DNA of 5,646 nt from Bacteriovoracaceae bacterium UBA1018 (GTDB lineage Bacteria > Bdellovibrionota > UBA1018): NCBI GenBank assembly GCA_002291495.1, contig DBAE01000292.1:1-5646 (forward strand). The letters are read 5' to 3'. This document shows positions 1-5,105 of this stretch, one piece after another (position 1 is the first letter of the stretch; each line of letters begins with the position of its first letter). Under the pieces are notes generated by a model that did no database searches, was not told the origin of the DNA, and worked only from the letters and a program-made list of their open reading frames with translations. Both the position numbers and the translations under genes were made by a program.

Positions 1-705
1 AACATGACAGAAGCCATCGCCGGATTTGGAGCAACTATTATAGCTGTCATCTTGGGTGCTCAATTTTATCAAATGGAAGACCTCATACCGACTTTAGTTC
101 CGCTGAATGTCCTACTGAGCTCTCTCATCGTTTGGAGATATCACCGAGACATTGACCAGAAAGAACTATGGACTCGTGTTGTGCCCTTTACGGCTCTTGG
201 ATTACCTCTCGGCTTAGCGTTATTTCAAATCACACCTGGCCCTTATCTCAAGGGAGCATTTGGACTGATCGTATTTGGTCTCGCTGCTTTTGAGTTGGCC
301 AAGCGTGTTCGACAGGTTGTGATTCATCCCACTCAAAAACCGTGGAAACTCTGGCAAGCCGTTCCTATCTTAATATCGGGTGGAATTATGCAGGGCCTTT
401 ATGCATCTGGCGGTCCGTTCGTCGTCTACTACACAAGCAGAGCCATATCGAATAAGTCTCGATTCAGAGCAACCCTCAGCGCCCTTTGGCTCGTTCTTAA
501 CTGGATCGTCATGGGTACTTTATTCGCTACCGAAAAAATTGACGTCACAACACTGAAGCAATCTGCCATGCTTTTACCCTCAGTCTTATTAGGAATGTTC
601 TTCGGTGTCCGCATTCATGATTGCGTGTCAGAGAGCACCTTTAAAACTGCCGTCTATCTGCTTCTCGCAATTGCTGGAGCAAGCTTAGTCTTCCGATCGT
701 TGTGA
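1..705 (+). CDS. TauE/SafE family membrane permease, 5'-truncated by the window edge
   Basis: This encodes an integral inner-membrane protein of the TauE/SafE family (PF01925), whose studied members are linked to export of sulfite, sulfoacetate or other small organosulfur anions. The substrate here cannot be read from the sequence. The first visible residues contain the family's glycine-rich entry motif (AIAGFGATIIAV), and a second glycine-rich repeat lies near residues 125-137 (SGGIMQGLYASGGP), consistent with the internally duplicated architecture. About eight hydrophobic segments are visible, around residues 4-20, 30-46, 58-78, 82-101, 118-138, 157-176, 187-205 and 213-232. The frame is open to base 1. 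The first ATG at position 4 has no visible ribosome site and falls inside the conserved first helix, so the true start is probably some 10-25 codons upstream. It stops with TGA at 703-705. It points the same way as the next gene but lies 140 bases from it, so it is probably a separate unit. Confidence 0.85.
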   Translation, partial: NMTEAIAGFGATIIAVILGAQFYQMEDLIPTLVPLNVLLSSLIVWRYHRDIDQKELWTRVVPFTALGLPLGLALFQITPGPYLKGAFGLIVFGLAAFELAKRVRQVVIHPTQKPWKLWQAVPILISGGIMQGLYASGGPFVVYYTSRAISNKSRFRATLSALWLVLNWIVMGTLFATEKIDVTTLKQSAMLLPSVLLGMFFGVRIHDCVSESTFKTAVYLLLAIAGASLVFRSL

Positions 706-787
706 CCAAACCAGGTCAAATAATAGGTCTAAAAAGACACATCTATTTCTGAATTAAATAAATACCGTTTAATAAATGCACATTTTA

Positions 788-816
788 TTGCCGTTCACAA
801 TACCTGACTATACAAT
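788..816 (+). promoter_or_regulatory. Candidate sigma70-type promoter for the cytochrome lipoprotein operon
   Basis: TTGCCG at 788-793 (4 of 6 matches to the -35 consensus) and TACAAT at 811-816 (5 of 6 to the -10) are separated by 17 bases. Transcription would start near 823, leaving a leader of roughly 20 bases before the ATG at 846. The -10 lies within an inverted repeat at 798-826. This is pattern matching only; the -35 is weak. Confidence 0.4.
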
Positions 817-826
817 ATAGGTATTG
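798..826. promoter_or_regulatory. Perfect 8-bp dyad over the candidate -10: possible operator
   Basis: CAATACCT at 798-805 and AGGTATTG at 819-826 are exact reverse complements separated by 13 bases. The arm centres are 21 bp apart, about two helical turns, as expected for a dimeric regulator contacting one face of DNA. The candidate -10 (811-816) sits in the spacer, so a bound protein could block RNA polymerase. No known regulator consensus is recognised. A start-proximal RNA hairpin is less likely, because the predicted transcript would begin inside the right arm. Confidence 0.4.
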
Positions 827-831
827 CGTTC

Positions 832-838
832 GGGGGTG
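832..838 (+). promoter_or_regulatory. Unusual G-only ribosome binding site of the cytochrome lipoprotein gene
   Basis: GGGGGTG at 832-838 stands where GGAGGTG would be expected; the third G can pair with U of the anti-Shine-Dalgarno sequence as a wobble. It ends 7 bases before the ATG at 846, supporting that start. A further GG follows, making a G-rich run of nine bases interrupted by one T. Confidence 0.55.
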
Positions 839-845
839 GGTTCTT

Positions 846-2771
846 ATGAAAAATACATCTATTTCCTTTTTCATTTGGCTCACATGCGCCTTAAGCCTCA
901 CTGCTTGCGACATGATGACCACTACAAGCACCGAGAGAGTTTCTAGCCAAAAGAGTCAGAATAATAATACTGATCCTACAATCAATACTCCCGTTGGTGC
1001 GGTAACCTTTAATGACTTTCAAAAAGTTATCCAGTCTCGATGTATTGTTTGCCATGATAATACCGTCAACGGAGATTTCCGATTGAGCCAAGACGCTTGG
1101 ACGATCTCGTCATATATATCTCCCGGCGATGCAGATGACTCCAAGATTTATAATTACCTGATGGGCTCAGATGCTCCAATCGGACCTAAGAACATGCCTA
1201 AGGGGCTTTCTGCAATACCTCAAGGCGAAATACAGATTGTAAAATCTTATATCAACGGCTTACGTTCAACGAGCGTTTCGTGCACAGCACCCGAGGGCTT
1301 ACGCTCTCCAGCAAACTTTCTTAATACATTTGAATTTTCAAATTCGATCAATGATCTTCTCGGAACAACCGGTTGGCACTCCGATATCTTTCCATATCGA
1401 GAACGGGATCTGTACGGATTTGGAAATAAGCCGATCGACTTTAAAGAAGACCCAGTCTTTGTCGAAGCACTCTATGACAAAATTGACGGTCTCTTAGAGA
1501 CAGTTGGTCAAAATACTCAAAACTATCCGGCGCTCTTCTCTTGTGGAAGTACTAACTATACCAACGAGGCCTGCAGAAAGACTTTGGTTTCAAACTTTGC
1601 ACAAAGGGCCTTTCGTAGACCGCTCCGCACGGGTGAAGCTGATACTATCTATGCGGCAATGAACGACGAAGCAACTGCCCTTGGTAAGATGAAAGCCGCT
1701 TACCTGCGTGTTTTACTTGCTCCAGAATTTATGTTTCGAATGGAAGACGAAACAGGCTCAAGTGATTACTTAAGTGACTTTGAGATTGCGACCCGACTGT
1801 CTTACCTATTATGGAACACAACTCCGGACTCAACTCTTCTCAACCTTGCGAGCCAAGGACAACTTAAGAATAAAACTGTGCTTGAACAACAAGTACAAAG
1901 ACTGATTACTGATCCAAAGGCCGCACGTTTTGCAGAAGTTTTCGGTTCCGAATGGCTGACGCTCGAACGCTTGGATCTAGTCGACACGACAAGTAATTTT
2001 TCAGAGGCTCTTAGAAGCGACTTCAAAAAAGAGACTGTAGCTTTTCTTAAAGAAGTACTCTTGAAAAGACCGATGCACGAGTTAGTTACTGCAAAATACA
2101 GCTTCTTAAACAATCAGCTCGCATCGCACTATCAAGTCTCTGGACCAAGTTCAGCCACACTTCAAAAAACTGACTTACCTAATTCGAGTTATCGACGCGG
2201 ATTACTGAGCCAAGGAAGTATCCTCGCGATGACATTCCAAGGATTGAGTGACACTAAACCTGTTCTTAGAGGAAACTACGTACTCACTAAGATTCTTTGC
2301 GATCGTCCATTAGGTGAGATACCTGACACTCCTCCAATTGATATCTCTCAATTGCCTGCTAATCACACATTTAAAGACATTTTGGCCCATCATAGAAAAA
2401 ATCCAACCTGTGCGGGATGTCATCAACATATGGATCCCATCGGTTTGAGCTTCGATCATTTTGATGGAATTGGTAAGTTCAGAACAAAATACGGTGCAGC
2501 TTATAACTACTTAAATGTAGACACTTCGGAGAAGCTCTACACCCAATCTTTCAGCTCGTCGTATGACATGATGGACCTTATCGCAAGTAACGACAAGTTT
2601 TACCAGTGCGTGACAGAACATGCCTATGCTTATGCATTCCGTGCACCCATATCAGTTGCCGACAAATGCACAGTCAAGGATTTAGCAACACAAGTTAGAA
2701 GCGGAAGTCTTGGTTTCAAAGATCTTGTTATTAAGATTGTGACCAACGATGCTTATTTGAAACGGGATTAA
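846..2771 (+). CDS. Cytochrome c-type lipoprotein with DUF1587/1595/1592/1588/1585 domains
   Basis: A 641-residue exported lipoprotein of unknown reaction. The signal peptide ends in a lipobox, LTAC, with the lipidated cysteine at residue 21; residue +2 is Asp. After a low-complexity Ser/Thr/Asn linker (about 22-50), a planctomycete-type cytochrome c module spans about 54-140, with the haem site CIVCH at 66-70 and a probable axial methionine at 117 (NMP). Domains then follow in the usual order: DUF1587 about 152-218, DUF1595 about 240-300 (FAQRAFRRP), DUF1592 about 307-435 (ATRLSYLLW), DUF1588 about 449-550 (YRRGLLSQ, a second CAGCH at 522-526, then MDPIG), and DUF1585 about 560-640. Cys146, 233, 243, 485, 588 and 608 could form disulfides. 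Length and domain order suit an intact member. The 17-base gap to the next gene suggests an operon. Family context suggests an extracytoplasmic redox enzyme or electron carrier; the substrate is unknown. Confidence 0.9.
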   Translation: MKNTSISFFIWLTCALSLTACDMMTTTSTERVSSQKSQNNNTDPTINTPVGAVTFNDFQKVIQSRCIVCHDNTVNGDFRLSQDAWTISSYISPGDADDSKIYNYLMGSDAPIGPKNMPKGLSAIPQGEIQIVKSYINGLRSTSVSCTAPEGLRSPANFLNTFEFSNSINDLLGTTGWHSDIFPYRERDLYGFGNKPIDFKEDPVFVEALYDKIDGLLETVGQNTQNYPALFSCGSTNYTNEACRKTLVSNFAQRAFRRPLRTGEADTIYAAMNDEATALGKMKAAYLRVLLAPEFMFRMEDETGSSDYLSDFEIATRLSYLLWNTTPDSTLLNLASQGQLKNKTVLEQQVQRLITDPKAARFAEVFGSEWLTLERLDLVDTTSNFSEALRSDFKKETVAFLKEVLLKRPMHELVTAKYSFLNNQLASHYQVSGPSSATLQKTDLPNSSYRRGLLSQGSILAMTFQGLSDTKPVLRGNYVLTKILCDRPLGEIPDTPPIDISQLPANHTFKDILAHHRKNPTCAGCHQHMDPIGLSFDHFDGIGKFRTKYGAAYNYLNVDTSEKLYTQSFSSSYDMMDLIASNDKFYQCVTEHAYAYAFRAPISVADKCTVKDLATQVRSGSLGFKDLVIKIVTNDAYLKRD

Positions 2772-2788
2772 AAACTTTAGGGGCGTCT

Positions 2789-4330
2789 ATGAAGAAAAAA
2801 TGGGAACTTGATAGAAGAACCTTTCTACGATGTTCACTGGGTGGTGCCGCCACGATGATGGGGCTTCCACTTCTCAACGAAATGTTGGGTTCAGTTGCTC
2901 ATGCTGCTGCTAATGGTTATGTGGACGCAAATTTTGTTGCTCTCTTTAAACCACTGGGTTGTGCACGTGATCGTTTTTTTCCGACTCAATTTAACAATGG
3001 CAACCTAGGCGTTCATACAGGAGCCAATTGGAATCTCAACACTACTCTGAGTTCGCTCCAGGCCTACAAAGACTACCTCAATGTCTATGCAGGAATAGGA
3101 TATGCTGCTCGCGGGCACGATCACGATGAAGAAGCAGGAAGGTTTTTAACCTGCCTTTCACCTCTAAACGGATTTAACCCAAACTCTGTAGCCCTTCACA
3201 CCGCAGGAGTGTCGGGCCAAAATGGTAAATCGATCGACCAGTATATCGCTGATCATCTTGCCAATGAAAATAATCCTTTACGATCAGTCAAGCACTCTCT
3301 CCAACTCACGAGTGACTTCCGCGGTGCTAATAAACAACAAAGCAATATTAGTTTCGACAACTCAACAACGGGCAACTTACCCGATTTCGATGTACAAAAA
3401 GTCTACGACACCCTTTTCTATGGATATAATCCAGGCGCTACGGCTAATGCGCTGACTGAACGCCAACTCAGAAAGAAAAATGTTCTAGACGATATTTGGA
3501 ATGCGAGAACAAAATCTCTGATCAACAGCTTAAGCTCCGAATCAAAAGTAAGCGTTGAACAATATCTAAACTCAATCGAAGAAGTAAAAAAGAAGATGGA
3601 TCAGCTCGCCAATCAGAATCCAACTGGACCTGCGTGCACCAAGCCTGCACGCCCCGGAGTCATTAGCGGTTCGGGCACGGCAAATATCTCCAACTCCCAG
3701 TACAAACAGCACGTCGAGATCATGATGGATCTTATGGTGCTTGCACTTCAGTGTAATCAACATAGAGTCATCAGCTACATGTTTGGACCTGCGTATGGAG
3801 GCAGTCGTACCTGGAAGGACATCATTACCGTTCCTTCTGATACGCCAAACCGCGCATTAGTTCAGTCTATTCTTAACCTTTCGTGGCACGATCAATCGCA
3901 CTACGATCAAATCACTTTGGCTGGATACACAGACGCTCAGAGGAAAGAAGCCGGCTACACAGCAGCGAACTTGGTGGATCAGTTTCACATTCAGCGCCTT
4001 GCTTATTTTGCTGGAAAACTCAAAGCGGCAGGTTTACTGGAAAAGACCTTTGTCCTTTTCGGCGGAAGTCTGGGCGACTCGGACAGTCACTGGCCGTATT
4101 CAGTACCATGCCTCAGCCTCGGAAAAGGAGCAGGAGCAAGAACGAATCGACTCTACGTTTTCCAAAAGTATGCAAAATACGACAGCTATAAAGCAAGTAT
4201 GGCCAAACTTCATGTCAACATCATGAATGCCTTCGGCGTAAGCTCAGTCAACATGAACAATTACGGAATTCGTAAAGACGAGAATAAAGATGGGGCACCA
4301 AGAAAAGTGACCATCGACGTATTTGGATAA
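2789..4330 (+). CDS. Tat-exported DUF1552 (HXXSHH-family) protein
   Basis: A 513-residue member of the DUF1552 family (PF07586, also named HXXSHH), with no established biochemical activity. The N-terminus has a twin-arginine signal (DRRTFLR, residues 8-14), a hydrophobic stretch and a probable cleavage site AHA|A after residue 39, implying export in a folded, perhaps cofactor-bound state. The first motif position is Asp rather than the usual Ser/Thr. Family features include a His/Asp/Glu-rich stretch at 110-115 (HDHDEE) followed by FLTCL, a GxSIDQYIADHL block, a charged helical part with LNSIEEVKKKM, a DLMVLALQC block, and an Asp/His segment at 430-434 (DSDSH). The name-giving motif reads HDQSHY at 367-372, with Tyr replacing the last His. 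AGGGG at 2779-2783 lies 5 bases before the ATG, supporting this start. It almost certainly shares a transcript with the preceding lipoprotein and probably acts with it outside the cytoplasm. Confidence 0.9.
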   Translation: MKKKWELDRRTFLRCSLGGAATMMGLPLLNEMLGSVAHAAANGYVDANFVALFKPLGCARDRFFPTQFNNGNLGVHTGANWNLNTTLSSLQAYKDYLNVYAGIGYAARGHDHDEEAGRFLTCLSPLNGFNPNSVALHTAGVSGQNGKSIDQYIADHLANENNPLRSVKHSLQLTSDFRGANKQQSNISFDNSTTGNLPDFDVQKVYDTLFYGYNPGATANALTERQLRKKNVLDDIWNARTKSLINSLSSESKVSVEQYLNSIEEVKKKMDQLANQNPTGPACTKPARPGVISGSGTANISNSQYKQHVEIMMDLMVLALQCNQHRVISYMFGPAYGGSRTWKDIITVPSDTPNRALVQSILNLSWHDQSHYDQITLAGYTDAQRKEAGYTAANLVDQFHIQRLAYFAGKLKAAGLLEKTFVLFGGSLGDSDSHWPYSVPCLSLGKGAGARTNRLYVFQKYAKYDSYKASMAKLHVNIMNAFGVSSVNMNNYGIRKDENKDGAPRKVTIDVFG

Positions 4331-4430
4331 CTATCTAGACTTTCGACCAGATGACATTGGCGGGCCTGCTGCAATCCTGCAGTAAATTGCCGTGCTCTTA
4401 CCATCAGCTCAAACACAAACTATTGAAATT

Positions 4431-4478
4431 ATAGTTAATTAAGCAAGCATGAAATACTTGACTTAATTGATTAACTAT
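4431..4478. repeat. Imperfect inverted repeat (copy 1 of a diverged element)
   Basis: ATAGTTAAT at 4431-4439 is the exact reverse complement of 4470-4478. Further inward TAAG (4440-4443) can pair with CTTA (4462-4465), and CAAG (4444-4447) with CTTG (4457-4460). This leaves bulges of four bases and one base and a nine-base loop. The right side overlaps the -35 and spacer of the candidate promoter at 4458-4486, so at DNA level it could be an operator. As RNA it could only form on read-through from the upstream operon. It shares sequence with the element at 4525-4562. Confidence 0.5.
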
Positions 4479-4486
4479 TTTATAAG
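4458..4486 (+). promoter_or_regulatory. Near-consensus sigma70-type promoter
   Basis: TTGACT at 4458-4463 (5 of 6) and TATAAG at 4481-4486 (5 of 6) are separated by exactly 17 bases in an AT-rich context. This is the best promoter match in the window. Initiation near 4493 would give a leader of about 230 bases before the secreted-protein gene at 4722, passing through two hairpins and short reading frames; alternatively it drives a small RNA or a small peptide gene. No better promoter was seen between 4600 and 4721. Confidence 0.55.
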
Positions 4487-4507
4487 TGGACCCGAATGAT
4501 CGATGTG

Positions 4508-4524
4508 GTTATTCGTTGAATAAC
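4508..4524 (+). repeat. Perfect 7-bp hairpin in the putative leader
   Basis: GTTATTC (4508-4514) and GAATAAC (4518-4524) are exact reverse complements around a three-base loop. The last two bases are shared with the left arm of the next inverted repeat (4523-4562), so the two stems cannot both form completely. It lies about 15 bases into the transcript predicted from the promoter at 4458-4486. Confidence 0.5.
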
Positions 4525-4562
4525 AAAGTTAATACGCCCAGAAGGCAAATACTTAACTTTGT
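4523..4562 (+). repeat. Perfect 10-bp inverted repeat, structured RNA or operator (copy 2)
   Basis: ACAAAGTTAA (4523-4532) and TTAACTTTGT (4553-4562) are exact reverse complements. Inside, GCC (4536-4538) can pair with GGC (4544-4546) around a five-base loop, giving a long stem with an asymmetric internal loop. It is followed by CTTAAAAGG and has no proper T-tract, so it is not a typical terminator. It ends just before a possible ribosome site (AAAAGG, 4566-4571), which suggests a role in a leader RNA. Confidence 0.5.
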
Positions 4563-4576
4563 CTTAAAAGGTAAAT

Positions 4577-4690
4577 TTGTATGAAAACCAGTGCTGTAAC
4601 CATCTTGCTCTGGTGATAACTTCTTTCAACGTTTTATCTGATTTTAATCACGAAGATCTTAAAAGCTTCAAATTCTATTACACCGAATAG
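4577..4690 (+). other. Possible small peptide gene or frameshifted remnant of an exported protein
   Basis: Two overlapping short frames follow AAAAGG at 4566-4571. One starts at ATG 4581 and reads MKTSAVTILLW before TGA at 4614-4616, looking like the first part of a signal peptide. The other, ending at TAG 4688-4690, contains ALVITSFNVLSDFN and then HEDLKSFKFYYTE from 4607 on; it could itself start at TTG 4577 (37 residues, with AAGG five bases upstream). If one base has been lost near 4605-4607, the two frames join into a roughly 36-residue protein with a continuous hydrophobic signal-like segment and a possible cleavage after VLS. The last part weakly resembles the EDL-hydrophobic end of the next gene. 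I cannot choose between a small gene, a leader peptide, a decayed copy and chance. Confidence 0.3.
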
Positions 4691-4721
4691 AAAAGACACG
4701 TAACTTTACACTGAGGTATAT

Positions 4722-4979
4722 ATGAAAAAAATCGTTTTATTTGCCCTGGCAATTTCGTCAACGACCGTGTTTGCTTTTGAACAAAGCCCAAAAGGAACGT
4801 GTACCGTTTCTTACACAGTTGAAAGTAACGGCAATCGAACAAACGTTACAGACAAATACGAAAGTATCTCGATCGAGACGTGCATTAAGCGTTCAACCTC
4901 TCATGTAAAATTAGAAGATTTGACCGAACTCGAGATTTTCCACGATGCACTAAAAGGAAAAGCGCTTCGAATATACTAG
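4722..4979 (+). CDS. Small secreted protein of unknown function
   Basis: An 85-residue protein that I do not recognise. It begins with a textbook Sec signal peptide: Lys2-Lys3, a hydrophobic core to about residue 17, and a likely cleavage VFA|F after residue 18, with no lipobox. The mature part of about 67 residues has just two cysteines, Cys27 and Cys54, which could form one disulfide in the periplasm or outside the cell. The middle is Thr/Ser/Asn-rich and probably beta-forming (TCTVSYTVES). The C-terminus contains the acidic stretch LEDLTELEIFHD and a basic end. GAGGT at 4713-4717, four bases before the ATG, supports the start. It runs towards argH with no close co-directional partner, so it is probably monocistronic, perhaps transcribed from the promoter at 4458-4486. 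The gene call is secure enough from signal peptide and ribosome site; the function is open. Confidence 0.75.
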   Translation: MKKIVLFALAISSTTVFAFEQSPKGTCTVSYTVESNGNRTNVTDKYESISIETCIKRSTSHVKLEDLTELEIFHDALKGKALRIY

Positions 4980-5000
4980 TTTTTAACTAAAACCCTGCTC

Positions 5001-5051
5001 TAAAAAGCAAAATAAAACAGGTCTGACATCACTTCTTCTCTTCACCTGTTT
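5001..5051 (-). terminator. argH: Rho-independent terminator for argH
   Basis: Read on the minus strand, AAACAGGT (5051-5044) pairs exactly with ACCTGTTT (5022-5015) across a 21-base loop and runs into TTTTATTTT then GCTTTTTA (5017-5001), a good U-rich tail. It lies 54 bases beyond the argH stop. On the plus strand the same stem is followed only by GTTTGAGC, so it would end the secreted-protein transcript less well. The long loop lowers confidence. TGCTC (4996-5000) and GAGCA (5056-5060) can pair outside it. Confidence 0.55.
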
Positions 5052-5105
5052 GTTTGAGCAAAACACTTTTCCTCGCAGCGAAGTAAATCAAATTACTCAG
5101 TTTTC

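Larger units (their letters stand above)
4331..4721. other. Gene-poor intergenic stretch with promoter, dyads and short frames
   Basis: No long reading frame occurs here. A short stem near its start (CTGCA 4369-4373 / TGCAG 4378-4382, four-base loop, extendable by one G-U and one U-A pair) could mark the end of the upstream transcript but lacks a T-tract. From 4431 onward the stretch is very AT-rich and holds a strong candidate promoter, three inverted repeats and overlapping short frames, listed separately. No tRNA or known riboswitch fold is recognised. Confidence 0.6.

Noticed and set aside
703..718. TGACC / GGTCA stem at the stop of the permease gene
   Set aside because: Only 5 bp, includes the stop codon, and lacks a following T-tract, so it does not qualify as a terminator.
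723..750. ATAG-GTCT / AGAC-CTAT bulged stem followed by TTTCT
   Set aside because: Two 4-bp stems with a bulge and a short T-run could be a weak terminator for the permease gene, but it is too weak and AT-rich to call.
1802..2113. A 103-codon minus-strand open frame inside the cytochrome lipoprotein gene
   Set aside because: It is antisense to the conserved DUF1592 region and shows no family resemblance or ribosome site.
2974..2980. Run of seven T in the DUF1552 gene as a possible frameshift site
   Set aside because: The frame continues through it with family-like sequence (DRFFP) and the gene is full length; no sign of a programmed or mutational shift.
3883..4191. A 102-codon plus-strand open frame overlapping the DUF1552 gene
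   Set aside because: It lies wholly inside a well-supported family gene in another frame, its protein is Ser/Arg/Lys-rich without recognisable motifs, and it has no good ribosome site.
4369..4382. CTGCA / TGCAG stem downstream of the DUF1552 gene as its terminator
   Set aside because: The stem is compact but is followed by TAAATTGCC rather than a run of T, so intrinsic termination is not supported.
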